This document shows positions 1-9,287 of a stretch of 64,000 nucleotides of DNA, one piece after another. Origin of the DNA: Nocardia sp. NBC_00508 (GTDB lineage: Bacteria; Actinomycetota; Actinomycetes; Mycobacteriales; Mycobacteriaceae); the NCBI RefSeq assembly GCF_036346875.1, contig NZ_CP107852.1, forward strand, positions 3,906,001 through 3,970,000, written 5' to 3'. The position numbers and the translations under genes are program-made. Positions within the stretch are counted from its first letter, which is position 1. The number at the start of each line of letters is the position of its first letter. Below the pieces are notes generated by a model, which saw only the letters and a program-made list of their open reading frames with translations, was not told the DNA's origin and ran no database searches.

Positions 1-48
1 GACGAGCTGACCCTCGGTCGCGCGCTGTCCGGGCGGCGCGCGCTGTAG
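1..48 (+). CDS. C-terminal end of a gene entering from the left edge
   Basis: The first frame is open from base 1 to a TAG at 46-48 and would give the last 15 codons of a protein ending in S-G-R-R-A-L. The codons are GC-rich as expected for a real gene here, but too little is present to name a family. A plus-strand gene ending just upstream of the LysE-type exporter is the simplest reading; chance openness over 48 bases cannot be excluded. Confidence 0.4.
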   Translation, partial: DELTLGRALSGRRAL

Positions 49-154
49 CCGCTCCCGGCCCGCGCCGCCGCATGCTCGATGCGATCACGGCGGGTCCGTC
101 GGCTTCCCTTGCAAGGGGATTGCGCCGCGCCGAGCGTGGGTTACTGTGTCGGGG

Positions 155-772
155 ATGAGCATCGAATTCGTGCTGACGACGCTCGTCATCGTCGCCACTC
201 CCGGTACCGGCGTGCTGTTCACCCTCGCGGCCGGTTTGTCGCGAGGCGCCCGGGCCAGCGTGATCGCGGCCTTCGGCTGCACGCTCGGCATCGTTCCACA
301 CATGGTCGCGGCGATCACCGGCTTGGCCGCGGTGCTCAACGCCAGCGCGGTCGCGTTCCAGACACTGAAGTACCTCGGCGTCGCCTACCTGCTGTACATG
401 GCGTGGAGCACGTTCCGGGACAAGGGCGCGCTCGCCGTCCCGGAGCAGACCGGGCACGCCGCACCCTCGGCGCGCACGGTGATCACCTCCGCCGTGCTGC
501 TCAACATCCTCAATCCGAAGCTGACCATCTTCTTCTTCGCGTTCCTGCCCCAATTCGTGCCCAGCGGCGCGCCGAACGCGTTGGCGCGCATGCTGGAACT
601 GAGCGGCATCTTCATGTTCGCCACGTTCGTGGTGTTCGCGATCTACGGTGCTTGCGCGGCCGCGGTGCGCAACCAGGTCATCTCCCGCCCCGCCGTGGTG
701 ACCTGGATGCGCCGAGCCTTCGGCGCTTCGTTTCTCGCCCTCGCGGGCCGCCTCGCCACCCAGAACCAATGA
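155..772 (+). CDS. LysE/RhtB-family amino-acid exporter
   Basis: A 205-residue, almost wholly hydrophobic protein of the usual LysE/RhtB length. Near the N terminus it carries the family signature region (ATPGTGVLFTLAAGLSRG, residues about 13-30, a variant of the PGP motif), and a second conserved half begins around the segment NILNPKLTIFFFAFLPQF. About six membrane segments are expected. Members export amino acids or related metabolites using the proton gradient; the substrate cannot be read from sequence. I chose the ATG at 155; a GTG nine bases upstream is in frame and possible. No cognate LysR regulator lies beside it, so regulation is unknown. Confidence 0.85.
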   Translation: MSIEFVLTTLVIVATPGTGVLFTLAAGLSRGARASVIAAFGCTLGIVPHMVAAITGLAAVLNASAVAFQTLKYLGVAYLLYMAWSTFRDKGALAVPEQTGHAAPSARTVITSAVLLNILNPKLTIFFFAFLPQFVPSGAPNALARMLELSGIFMFATFVVFAIYGACAAAVRNQVISRPAVVTWMRRAFGASFLALAGRLATQNQ

Positions 773-832
773 GCATTTCGCCATCGCTCGACTCCAGCCC
801 GGAGTCCGGGCGTTCGCGCAGCTGTAGGAGGT

Positions 833-1477
833 TCAGAGTTCGACGCGGGACCAGGGGAGGCCGGGGAAGCGAGTCCGGTCGTCAGTGGCCCAGTCCCAGA
901 TGAGGGCGGCCACGGTGGCGGGATCGGCGACGGTGGTGCCGAAGTGCTTGTCGGGGGAGCCGTCTCGGTATTCGAGGGTGTAGACGCCGGTGTTCTCGCG
1001 GTAGGTCTGGATGTAGAACTGTTCGCCGCGCTCGATGACCAGGTACGGGTTCGGCGGGCTCAACTCCGGAACCCACTGCTCGGCAAGCGCTTTGGTCAGG
1101 TACGGGAACTCGCCCGCGCCGCCGTGGGTGATGGTGGCCGGAATGCGCCCGGCCGGATCGATCAGCCAGGCCAGCTGCGGGTCGTAGACGGCGTAGTTCA
1201 GCGGTGTCGCGAGTTCGAACAGCAGGTGGCGGACGAAGCCGATCGCGTCGTACGGGCACGGCACGTACAGTGCCGCGCCGGTGGCGGCACCGCCCACCGG
1301 GGCGGTGCTGAGAAAGCTGTCCTCTTCGGGCAGCTCCGCGTTGCGTCTGTTCAGCTCGGCCGCGATCTGCGCGACCGCCCCCGACTCGGGGACGCCCTGC
1401 TGGGTGCTCAGGTAGGCGTCGACCTCAGCGATCGACGATGCGACACCGGACGGCAGCAACACGTGGTCATAGCTCAC
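833..1477 (-). CDS. Hypothetical protein, possibly immunity-like
   Basis: A 214-residue soluble protein with no signal peptide and no motif I can tie to an enzyme. Its last third (aromatic-rich, ending FPGLPWSRVEL) resembles small immunity-type proteins found beside polymorphic toxins in actinomycetes, but that is only an impression and no toxin gene is nearby. It overlaps the upstream small Cys-rich gene by 11 bases on the same strand, so the two are probably translated from one mRNA. The 3' end faces the LysE-type gene, with about 60 bases between the convergent stops. Confidence 0.65.
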   Translation of the reverse strand: MSYDHVLLPSGVASSIAEVDAYLSTQQGVPESGAVAQIAAELNRRNAELPEEDSFLSTAPVGGAATGAALYVPCPYDAIGFVRHLLFELATPLNYAVYDPQLAWLIDPAGRIPATITHGGAGEFPYLTKALAEQWVPELSPPNPYLVIERGEQFYIQTYRENTGVYTLEYRDGSPDKHFGTTVADPATVAALIWDWATDDRTRFPGLPWSRVEL

Positions 1478-1706
1478 CCGGGCCAGGGTACGGAACCGCT
1501 AGGACGCGCCGCCGGATCGCGTCGTCCTCCGTGCACTTGCAGCCGCCCGCCAGATCTCCGCAATCGATGACAAAGGCGTGCCTGGCATGGGCGGGATCAA
1601 TGCACCACTCTTCGGTGCATTCGTCGAACCGGCTCGCATGCACGATAAGGGTTCCGTGGCAGTGGTCGAACGCCGAATCGCAGGACGAACAATCTGTTGT
1701 ACGCAT
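1467..1706 (-). CDS. Small cysteine-rich protein, likely metal-binding
   Basis: A 79-residue protein starting at the ATG at 1706, preceded by a good Shine-Dalgarno (GGGAGGT, seven bases or so upstream). It has eight cysteines in paired arrangements: CSSC near the N terminus, a His-Cys-His around residues 14-17, and later FVIDCG and GGCKC. The pattern suggests one or two structural zinc sites, but this is inference; I do not recognise a named family. A longer reading frame upstream lacks the SD and looks less likely. It is the first gene of a two-gene minus-strand operon and is divergent from the ATP-grasp gene. Confidence 0.65.
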   Translation of the reverse strand: MRTTDCSSCDSAFDHCHGTLIVHASRFDECTEEWCIDPAHARHAFVIDCGDLAGGCKCTEDDAIRRRVLAVPYPGPGEL

Positions 1707-1796
1707 GTGACCTCCCGGTGATATCGGAGTCGTCGCATTCGGTGATAGCACCGCCGTGGCGGGTGAAGCGGGACGCCAGTACCGTGTGTCGCCCTT

Positions 1797-1832
1797 ATTT
1801 AAATAAAATAGCAACTATCTAGCAACTTTGCT
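1797..1832. promoter_or_regulatory. AT-rich promoter/operator with direct and inverted repeats
   Basis: The 300-base divergent gap 1707-2007 contains one strongly AT-rich patch. It holds the palindrome ATTTAAAT (1797-1804), the direct repeat TAGCAACT at 1809-1816 and 1820-1827 (11-base period), and the palindrome AGCAACTTTGCT (1821-1832). An 11-base spacing is one helical turn, as expected for cooperative protein binding. Nothing else in the gap looks coding. Confidence 0.45.
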
Positions 1833-2007
1833 GTGTTGTTCCGGAGATGTCGCCGCTCCATCTGGGCCAAGAGCCTCTACGTGCGAAAATATCTGAACAG
1901 CCCAGCGGCGCCGGTGCACCAGGCGCGCCTGATTCGCGCGGAGGGAAGCGTTTGACAGATACCGGCGACCGCTGGGCATCCAGGGTGTCGGAAGTGAGGT
2001 CGGCGCG

Positions 2008-4614
2008 GTGACATTGCGCGATGATTCGCGAGAAACGGCGGTCGGCATGAATGCGCGCGAGCAGTTCGAACGCTACCGCGCCGACGGCGCCGAAACGGCC
2101 GCCTACGACGAATGTGGTTACCCCACGGCAAGTTACTACGACGAATTGGTCGACGCCGACGGCAAGGTGCGGCCGATGTGGCGGGAGTTGTCCGCGGATT
2201 TCGTCGAGCTCGGAAGTGACGAGCTCGATCGGCTGGACAGCCGGGTTCGCAGACTCGTCGATGACGACGGCATCACCTATCTCGAGGCAGGCGCGCCGGC
2301 CGAAACCACGACGCCGAGCCCGTGGCGTCTCGATCCGATCCCCCTGCTGGTGTCCGCGGACGACTGGACCGGGCTGGAAGCCGGACTGGAACAGCGTTCC
2401 CGCGTCCTCGACGAGGTACTCACCGACATCTACGGCCCGCGAAGGACGCTCAGCTCCGGTCTGCTCGCGCCGGAGGTGGTGTTCGGTAACCACGGTTACG
2501 TGCGAGCCGCGCATGGGATCACCGTGCCGGGGCGGCATCAGCTGTTCCTGCACGCCTGCGACCTCAGCCGCTGGAGCGACGGCCGGTTCCGAGTGATCGC
2601 CGACTGGGCGCAGGCGCCGTCCGGCGCCGGATACGCGTTGGCCGACCGCAGGGTGGTGGCGACCGCGATCCCGGAGTCGTTCGAGCATGCCAATCCGCGT
2701 CCGCTGACGCCCTTCGCCAGGGCCATGCGGTCGATGCTGATCGAGTCGGCGCAGGCCGACGACGAGGAGCCCGTGGTCGTGGTGCTCAGTCCGGGCGTGC
2801 GGTCCGAAACCGCGTTCGATCAGGCGTATCTCGCTTCGACGCTGGGCTTTCCGCTGGTGGAGAGCGCGGATCTGGTGGTGCGCGACGGGTCGCTGTGGAT
2901 GCGGTCGCTGGGCACGCTGAAGCGGGTGGACGTGGTGTTGCGGCGGGTGCACGCCGAGTTCTCCGATCCGCTGGATCTGCGCCCGGATTCCCGGCTCGGC
3001 GTGGTGGGGCTGATCGAGGTGTTGCGGCGCGGGGCAGTGACCGTGGTGAACACGTTGGGCAGCGGGCTGCTGGAGAATCCGGCGCTGGCTCGTTTCCTGC
3101 CCGCGGTCGCGCGCTCGCTGCTCGGCGAGGACCTGCTGCTGGAGAGCGCGCCGTCGTATTGGGGTGGCGACGACCGGGAGCGCGCGCACCTGCTCGCGAA
3201 TCTGGACAAGCTCGTCATCCGCTCGACGGTCGACGGCGCCACGCTGCTCGGACCCGAACTGAGCCGGGATCAGCGCGCCGACGTGGCGGCCAGGATCGAC
3301 GCGCGCGGATGGCAGTGGGTCGGCCAGGAACCGGCGCAGTTCTCCGTCGCGCCCGCCGTGCGGGAGCACGGTGGGCTCGCCTCGGCTCCGGTCGGCATGC
3401 GGCTGTTCGCACTGGCCCGGCGCGGCGGCTACACCGTGATGCCCGGTGGTCTCGGCCAGGTGCGTCAGCGCATCGTGCCCGACCGCGCCGCGCTCGAGGT
3501 GGCCGCCAAGGACATCTGGGTGCGGGCCGCGCCGACGACCGCCGCCGCGGTCAGCACCGAGCCGCCGCGTGCCGAACGCGAACGGCCCACCATCCCGGTG
3601 GTGGAAGCGATCAGCTCGCCGCGCGTCCTCAACGACCTGTTCTGGATGGGCCGCTACGGCGAGCGCGCCGAGGCCACCGCGCGCCTGCTGATCGCCACCC
3701 ATGAGCGCTACCAGGAGTTCCGCTACCGTCCCTGGCTGGAAGGTGCGGACGCGCTGCCGATCCTCCTGGACGCCGTCGGCCGGACCACCGCCACCGCGGC
3801 GCCGGCCGAGGGGCTGTTCGAAGGCCACGACTACCTCGTCTCCCTGACGATCGACCGGAAGTTGCCCGGATCGCTGGCCTTCGCGATCGACCGGTACGGC
3901 ATCGCGGCGCGAGCCGTGCGTGACCAGCTGTCGGTGGAAACCTGGATGATTCTCAGCGCGGTCGACCGAGCCCTGTCCGACTATCGCGGAACGGCGGGCG
4001 ACCAGGAGGCGGAGCTCTCGGAGGTGCATTCGCTGACCCTGGCCGGTCTGCTCGCGCTGTCCGGTATCGACGCGGAGTCACTCGTGCGTGAACCCGGCTG
4101 GTACGTCATGGACATCGGGAAGCGAATCGAGCGCGGCCTGGCCCTGACCGCGCTGCTGTCGACCGCGCTCATCCAGGAGTATCCGGAGGAGACCGAGCGG
4201 GAGGTCACCGAATGGGTGCTGCGTGTCGCGGAGTCGTCGGTGAGTTACCGCCGCAGGCATCGGGATTCGATACGGATCTCCGCCGTCGCCGGGCTGCTGC
4301 TGTTCGACGCAGGCAACCCACGGTCACTGGCTTATCAGCTGGACCGCATCGACGCCGATTTCCGCGCGCTGCCCGGCGCCTCGCGATCGTCGCGCCCGCG
4401 GCGGCTCCTCGCGGACGCGCAACGCATGCTGCGCCGCTCGGACCCCGACGACCTCGAAGTCACCGACGCGGACGACCAGCACGCCGAATTGGCCGAGCTT
4501 CTGGAGGGGGTGCACTCGCGGCTGCGCAAGGTGTCCGAATCGTTCGAGGCCACCACGCTGTCGCTGCCCGTCGGCATCCAGCCGCTGTGGGGCAGTGCGC
4601 AGGTGGTCGGATGA
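2008..4614 (+). CDS. Circularly permuted ATP-grasp / alpha-E domain fusion protein
   Basis: An 868-residue protein combining an N-terminal circularly permuted ATP-grasp domain (roughly residues 1-510) with a helical alpha-E domain beginning near residue 540 at VLNDLFWMGRYGERAEA. The same fusion followed by a transglutaminase is known in mycobacteria (Rv2567-Rv2566 type loci, from memory). ATP-grasp enzymes ligate a carboxylate to an amine; a role in making or modifying a peptide has been proposed for this family but the substrate is unknown. Start: the GTG at 2008 has a purine-rich SD-like stretch (TGAGG) upstream; an ATG at 2047 is the alternative. The stop overlaps the ATG of the next gene, so the two are translationally coupled. 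Confidence 0.9.
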   Translation: MTLRDDSRETAVGMNAREQFERYRADGAETAAYDECGYPTASYYDELVDADGKVRPMWRELSADFVELGSDELDRLDSRVRRLVDDDGITYLEAGAPAETTTPSPWRLDPIPLLVSADDWTGLEAGLEQRSRVLDEVLTDIYGPRRTLSSGLLAPEVVFGNHGYVRAAHGITVPGRHQLFLHACDLSRWSDGRFRVIADWAQAPSGAGYALADRRVVATAIPESFEHANPRPLTPFARAMRSMLIESAQADDEEPVVVVLSPGVRSETAFDQAYLASTLGFPLVESADLVVRDGSLWMRSLGTLKRVDVVLRRVHAEFSDPLDLRPDSRLGVVGLIEVLRRGAVTVVNTLGSGLLENPALARFLPAVARSLLGEDLLLESAPSYWGGDDRERAHLLANLDKLVIRSTVDGATLLGPELSRDQRADVAARIDARGWQWVGQEPAQFSVAPAVREHGGLASAPVGMRLFALARRGGYTVMPGGLGQVRQRIVPDRAALEVAAKDIWVRAAPTTAAAVSTEPPRAERERPTIPVVEAISSPRVLNDLFWMGRYGERAEATARLLIATHERYQEFRYRPWLEGADALPILLDAVGRTTATAAPAEGLFEGHDYLVSLTIDRKLPGSLAFAIDRYGIAARAVRDQLSVETWMILSAVDRALSDYRGTAGDQEAELSEVHSLTLAGLLALSGIDAESLVREPGWYVMDIGKRIERGLALTALLSTALIQEYPEETEREVTEWVLRVAESSVSYRRRHRDSIRISAVAGLLLFDAGNPRSLAYQLDRIDADFRALPGASRSSRPRRLLADAQRMLRRSDPDDLEVTDADDQHAELAELLEGVHSRLRKVSESFEATTLSLPVGIQPLWGSAQVVG

Positions 4615-5534
4615 CCGTCGACGGCGCGGTCCGGCGCTATCGGGTGGAGCACCGCACTACATACGCGTATTCCGGGGAGGTGACCAGCTCATATGGACGC
4701 TCGTATCTGACGCCGCGTGACGTGCCTGGCCAACGGCTGCTGGCACACGACATCCACATCGATCCGGTGCCGTCGGACCGGTCGGTCGGCGCGGATGTGT
4801 ACGGCAACATCACCTCCTTCTTCCACATCACCACCGCGCATCGCGTCCTCGCCGTCACCGGTGCATCGCTGGTCGAGGTCGACGCCCCGGTTCGCGGGCA
4901 GGCAGGCGCCGCGCGGCCATGGGAGACAGCGCGTCCGACCGGCGCGAACGGACCGCTCGTCGCGGAGTTCGCCCTCGACTTGCACCCGCCCGAGATCACG
5001 CCCCAGATCGCCGCGTACGCGGCCGAGTCCCTCACCCCGGGCAGGCCGCTGCTGGACGCCGTAGCCGAGTTGAACACCCGGGTCTACACCGATTTCACCT
5101 ACATGTCCGGCGCCACGACGGTGTCGACCAAGATGGCCGATGTGTTCGCCGCCCGCGCGGGCGTCTGCCAGGATTTCGCGCGCCTGGCCGTCACCTGCCT
5201 GCGGTCGCACGGTCTCGCCGCCAGGTACGTGTCCGGCTATCTGGCCACCGATCCGCCGCCGGGAAAGGAGCGGATGGTCGGCGCCGACGCCACGCACGCC
5301 TGGGCTGCCGTGTGGCTGCCCGGCTCCGGCGAACACGACCGCGCGGGCCACTGGATCGACTTCGACCCCACCAACGACCAGTTCGGCGACGAGCGCTACA
5401 TCACCGTCGCGTGGGGCCGGGACTACGCCGATGTCCCTCCGCTGCGCGGCATCATCTACACCGACGCGAAAGACAGCGCCATTACCGTCTCGGTGGACGT
5501 CTCCGAGGTCGACGGTGACCATCGTGCGCACTAG
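4611..5534 (+). CDS. Transglutaminase-like cysteine protease family protein
   Basis: A 307-residue protein of the bacterial transglutaminase N-terminal plus core type. The catalytic triad is visible: Cys186 in GVCQDFAR, His229 in THAWAAVW and an Asp in IDFDPTND near residue 245. No signal peptide is seen, so it should be cytoplasmic. The start ATG overlaps the ATP-grasp stop in an ATGA arrangement. In this family context the pair is thought to act together, one enzyme making and the other cleaving or cross-linking an amide bond; the actual substrate is not known. Confidence 0.9.
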   Translation: MTVDGAVRRYRVEHRTTYAYSGEVTSSYGRSYLTPRDVPGQRLLAHDIHIDPVPSDRSVGADVYGNITSFFHITTAHRVLAVTGASLVEVDAPVRGQAGAARPWETARPTGANGPLVAEFALDLHPPEITPQIAAYAAESLTPGRPLLDAVAELNTRVYTDFTYMSGATTVSTKMADVFAARAGVCQDFARLAVTCLRSHGLAARYVSGYLATDPPPGKERMVGADATHAWAAVWLPGSGEHDRAGHWIDFDPTNDQFGDERYITVAWGRDYADVPPLRGIIYTDAKDSAITVSVDVSEVDGDHRAH

Positions 5535-5742
5535 GCCCAGCGACCCGCTGAGGTCGACGTGGCGATCACAGAGTCGACCGAGGCGGCCTCGGCCTTCTGT
5601 CCGGCCGGTCACAAGCCCGGTGCTCTCGGCGTGCGGGGAGCGTGAACTGTGGAAGCATCGTAGGTGGCCCGTAGTCGACTGTCCGGCGGCGCCGCGGTAC
5701 CAGCCGGGGTTTCGGGGAACCGACGCCGGAACAAGGGAACGA

Positions 5743-6282
5743 ATGAACAGCAAGCACATGACCGGCACGTGGGCAGAAGACGAGCTCGGATTCCGGCCGG
5801 ACCTATCACGTGAGCACCTGCGCATGCTGGTGGAGCAGATCCGGGCGGAAGGGATCCCGGATGCGCTGTGGCTGATCCTCCGGCCCTGGACTGCCGAACC
5901 ACGGCGGTGGCACCCGGAGGTGTACGGCATCGATGTGCCCGAGGACGGGAACAGCCCCTGGGTCTGTGAGCTCAACGCGCCCGTGCGATGGCATTCGCTG
6001 ATCGGTGGCCTCGCGTCGGTCGAGTGGGTGAACAGCCGTCCGACCATCGACGAACTGGGCCGGGCCTGGGACAAGCTGGAAGCGGCTGACATGCGTCCAT
6101 CGGTCTGCGTCAACCTCGGTCCGGCCGGGCACGGGAACCGCTGGCAGCTGCAAGTGGTATCGGTGTCCGCGCTCGGAAAGATCGACGACGACACCATGAG
6201 CGACGTCGGCCAGACCCTCGGCGGACGACTGGGGTATTGGTCGGTGAACCCCGAGTGGATCTTGTGGCGGACCGCCAACTGA
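5743..6282 (+). CDS. Hypothetical protein
   Basis: A 179-residue soluble protein rich in Trp (WLILRPWT, EWILWRTAN at the C terminus). I do not recognise the family. The ATG at 5743 follows a weak AAGGGAA SD-like stretch. It stands alone: about 200 bases of apparently empty sequence separate it from the transglutaminase upstream, and 226 bases with nothing recognisable separate it from the convergent gatD downstream. Confidence 0.6.
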   Translation: MNSKHMTGTWAEDELGFRPDLSREHLRMLVEQIRAEGIPDALWLILRPWTAEPRRWHPEVYGIDVPEDGNSPWVCELNAPVRWHSLIGGLASVEWVNSRPTIDELGRAWDKLEAADMRPSVCVNLGPAGHGNRWQLQVVSVSALGKIDDDTMSDVGQTLGGRLGYWSVNPEWILWRTAN

Positions 6283-6508
6283 GACTCGCCGTTGTTGCTG
6301 AAGGTCCGCCCATCGTGCTGACCGACGACCGTTTCACTTGGACGCCGCGCACTCGGTGCCGACCCACGCATAGCAATGGCGAGGGAAGACGCAACGCCAC
6401 AACGCCGAGACGCGGGATCCCAGCCGCAGCGTCGCCGGATGGCCGAGGCCAACCCCGCCCAGCCGTGCCGTCGAGGTGGCCGGACCCCCGAGCACACCGA
6501 GCCGTGGT

Positions 6509-7219
6509 TCAGGCGCGCAGGCGCTCGCGGCGGAGCTGGTCGACCTCGGGGAGATCGAGGGGTGCCAGTTCGCTGACACCCAGGGCGCGCATCAGCAGTA
6601 GATCGGCGAGTTCGGGGTTGCGGGCCAGCACCGGGCCGTGCATGTAGGTGCCGATCACCGAAGCCTGGACGACGCCCTCCGAACCGTCGCCGACACCGTT
6701 GCCGACGCCACGGGTCACCCGGGCCAGACCGGTCGCGTCGCCGCCGAGTTTGGTTCCGCCACGGTGGTTTTCGAAGCCGGTGAGCGCCGCGGTGAGCCCG
6801 TCGAGCAGCGGTGTGGTCGTCACCTCGCCGATTGCGCGCTTGTGCTGCGGTGACGTGGTCACATCGATCAGGCCGACGCCGTCCACACGCTCGCCCGCCG
6901 AGGTCTCGTACCACTGGCCGAGCACCTGGATGGCCGCGCAGATCGCCAGCACCGGGGCGCCTTTCGCGGACGCTCGCTGCAAGCCGGGGTAGCGCTGCAG
7001 GTGCCGGGTGGCCAGCCGCTGCGCGGAATCCTCCGCGCCGCCCAGGGTGTAGATGTCCAGCGAATCGGGCACCGGGTCGGGCAGCGTGATATCGACGATC
7101 TCGGCGTCGTAGCCGCGCATGCGCAGCCGCTGACGCAGCACGAGCGCGTTGCCGCCGTCGCCGTAGGTGCCCATCACGTCCGGCAGCACCAGGCCGATGC
7201 GAATGGTCGATTCACTCAT
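6509..7219 (-). CDS. gatD: Lipid II isoglutaminyl synthase, glutaminase subunit GatD
   Basis: A 236-residue class I glutamine amidotransferase of the CobB/CobQ-like type. The nucleophile is Cys94 in VLAICAAIQVLGQ and the partner His is H194 in GTYMHGPVLARNP, close to the residue numbers known for characterised GatD proteins. GatD releases ammonia from glutamine and channels it to MurT, which amidates the alpha-carboxyl of D-Glu in lipid II. It lies 43 bases downstream of murT on the same strand, so the pair should be co-transcribed. Start ATG at 7219. Confidence 0.92.
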   Translation of the reverse strand: MSESTIRIGLVLPDVMGTYGDGGNALVLRQRLRMRGYDAEIVDITLPDPVPDSLDIYTLGGAEDSAQRLATRHLQRYPGLQRASAKGAPVLAICAAIQVLGQWYETSAGERVDGVGLIDVTTSPQHKRAIGEVTTTPLLDGLTAALTGFENHRGGTKLGGDATGLARVTRGVGNGVGDGSEGVVQASVIGTYMHGPVLARNPELADLLLMRALGVSELAPLDLPEVDQLRRERLRA

Positions 7220-7262
7220 ACTGTGTCCTTTCCAGCATGCGCGGAGCCCTCCGTGGTCACCC

Positions 7263-8501
7263 TCATGCCGTCCGCTCCTCGAGGTCGCGGTTGAGATCAC
7301 GGAACGCGGTGTAGTTCGCCAGCACCTCGACGTGGCCCGCCGGGCAGGACGCGATGGCGCGTACCGGGTCCGGCACCGTGGTGTGCGCCACGCCCGCGTA
7401 GGTCAGCCGCACGGCGAGGTCGGTGGCGCGTTCGCCCGCCGCCACCACCTGCACGCCTTCGAAGTGCTCGAACCGCACGTCCCACAGCCAGGAGAGGTCC
7501 TCGCCGTCGGGCACCTGGCCGTTCACGGCGATCACCAGGCCCGCCGAAGTCGGCTCGATCATCGACAGCGCCTCCTGCCATCCGGCCGGGTTCTTCGCCA
7601 GCAGCAGACGCGCGTCGTGCTCGCCGACCTGCACGGTGCGGTAGCGGCCCGCGATCTCGCGCACCGTGCCCGCCGCGGCGACCGCCTGCGCGGTGTCGGC
7701 GCCCAGCGCGACCGCCGCGGCCACCGCCTGTGCGGCGTTCCCGCGATTGGCCCGCCCCGGCAGCGCGAGCCGCAACGGGAAATGCACGCCGTCCGGACCG
7801 ACCAGATCGTCTCCGTCCAGCCACCAATCCGGTTCGGGGCGTTGGAAATCCGCGCCGGTGCTGCGCCAGTGGGCGCCCTCCCAGATGATCGGCTCACCGC
7901 TGCGCGGGCAGCTGGTCGCGTCCATCGCCCAGCCGCTGCCCGCGGCTACCCACACCACGTTCGGATGGTCATAGGCGATCGAGGTGACCAGCACGTCGTC
8001 GCAGTTCGCGATCACCACGGTGGCCGGGTGCTTCGCCAGTCCGGCGCGCAGTTTGCGCTCGATCATGTTGATCTCGCCGACCCGGTCGAGCTGGTCACGG
8101 CTGAGGTTCAGCAGGACCACCGCCGAGGGGTTGAGCGAGTCGGTGACGTGCGGCAAGTGCAGTTCGTCCACCTCGATCGCGGCCAGCGGCGCGCGCCGGT
8201 GCGCGTTCAGCGCGGCGACGATGCCCGCGTCCATATTGGCCCCGTCGGCCTGGGTCGCGACCTGGCCGAGCGTGTTGAGTGCGGCGGTGGTCATCCTGGT
8301 GGTGGTGGACTTGCCATTCGTGCCTGTCACCAGCACGGTGCGTCGCTGCCGTCCGAGCTGGTCCATCACCGTCGGGTCGATCTTCAACGCGATCAGGCCG
8401 CCGATCATGGAGCCCTTGCCGCGACCCGCCTTCTGCGAGGCCCAGGACGCAGCGGCCGCCGCCGCGAGCGCGAGCCGTCCGCGCACCGATATGTCTGCCA
8501 C
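7263..8501 (-). CDS. murT: Lipid II isoglutaminyl synthase, Mur-ligase-like subunit MurT
   Basis: A 412-residue Mur ligase family protein. The P-loop is TGTNGKSTTTRM (residues 60-70), and the C-terminal DUF1727 domain contains the conserved DGEDLSWLWDV. MurT binds ATP and activates D-Glu in lipid II for amidation with ammonia from GatD, a cytoplasmic step at the inner face of the membrane. Several MurT proteins carry a four-cysteine zinc ribbon; here the corresponding stretch (around DATSCPRSGEPIIWEG) keeps only one Cys, so the zinc site appears lost. The downstream partner gatD confirms the assignment. Confidence 0.93.
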   Translation of the reverse strand: MADISVRGRLALAAAAAASWASQKAGRGKGSMIGGLIALKIDPTVMDQLGRQRRTVLVTGTNGKSTTTRMTTAALNTLGQVATQADGANMDAGIVAALNAHRRAPLAAIEVDELHLPHVTDSLNPSAVVLLNLSRDQLDRVGEINMIERKLRAGLAKHPATVVIANCDDVLVTSIAYDHPNVVWVAAGSGWAMDATSCPRSGEPIIWEGAHWRSTGADFQRPEPDWWLDGDDLVGPDGVHFPLRLALPGRANRGNAAQAVAAAVALGADTAQAVAAAGTVREIAGRYRTVQVGEHDARLLLAKNPAGWQEALSMIEPTSAGLVIAVNGQVPDGEDLSWLWDVRFEHFEGVQVVAAGERATDLAVRLTYAGVAHTTVPDPVRAIASCPAGHVEVLANYTAFRDLNRDLEERTA

Positions 8502-8566
8502 GTCGCGAGTCTATGTTCGCCCCGCGGTCCCGGCGCGTCGCGGTGGGGTGGCGTGGGCCACCCGGC

Positions 8567-9220
8567 TCAGTCGCGGTAGAGCTTCGCGTCGTAGTTCTCC
8601 GGCGCGTAGTACCACTCCAGCTGCTCGACCGTCTCGGTGATGTTCGTCTGCACCTCTTTGACCAGGCAGGCCTGGCTCGGCAGGGTGTCGGCCGGCCACT
8701 GCTGCGGCTCCCAGAGATGGCTGCGGATGAACGCCTTGGCGCAGTGGAAGAAGATCTGCTCGATATCCACCTCGACGGCGAGGATCGGCCGATGGCCGCG
8801 CACCACCATGTCGTCGAAGTAGGTCGCGTCGCGCACCAGCCGGGCGCGTCCGTTGATCCGCAGCGTCTCGCGGCGGCCCGGAATCAGGAACAGCAGGCCG
8901 ACGTGCGGGTTGGCCAGGATATTGAGGTAGCCGTCGGCGCGCCGGTTGCCGGGGCGCTCGGGGATGGCGAGAGTGGTGTCGTCGAGCACGCGCACGAACC
9001 CGGCCGGATCGCCCTTGGGCGAGGCGTCGCAGTTGCCGTCCGCGTCGCTGGTGCTCAGCACCAGAAACGGGGAGTTCGCGATCCATTCCCGGTCCCGCGC
9101 GTGCAGGGCGACCCGCTCCTTGGTGGCGGCTCGGGGCATGACTTCGCCGAGCAACTGCCGCAGGTCCGCCGGGCCGGTGATCTCGTTCGGGGCGGTGCTC
9201 TCGCGCATACCTCGATTCAA
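8567..9220 (-). CDS. FMN-binding PPOX-type flavoprotein
   Basis: A 217-residue pyridoxamine 5'-phosphate oxidase-like protein. Core split-barrel features visible are FLVLSTSDADGNCDASPKGDPAGF and GYLNILANPHVGLLFLIPG, then GRARLVRD, matching the subgroup often annotated as MSMEG_1061-type FMN-dependent PPOX proteins. Members bind FMN or F420 and reduce small molecules or degrade haem; the substrate here is unknown. It is a single gene on the minus strand, with about 65 bases to the murT start. Confidence 0.88.
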   Translation of the reverse strand: MNRGMRESTAPNEITGPADLRQLLGEVMPRAATKERVALHARDREWIANSPFLVLSTSDADGNCDASPKGDPAGFVRVLDDTTLAIPERPGNRRADGYLNILANPHVGLLFLIPGRRETLRINGRARLVRDATYFDDMVVRGHRPILAVEVDIEQIFFHCAKAFIRSHLWEPQQWPADTLPSQACLVKEVQTNITETVEQLEWYYAPENYDAKLYRD

Positions 9221-9287
9221 GCATTGCCCGGCCGTGCGTGGCGATCGAATTCCATTCTGGTGGGCGGAGATCGATCGGTGGCGTGGA

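Noticed and set aside
1819..4029. A 736-codon open frame on the minus strand
   Set aside because: It lies opposite the ATP-grasp gene, is rich in Arg, His and Gln, has no family motif, and is the expected antisense shadow of GC-rich coding DNA.
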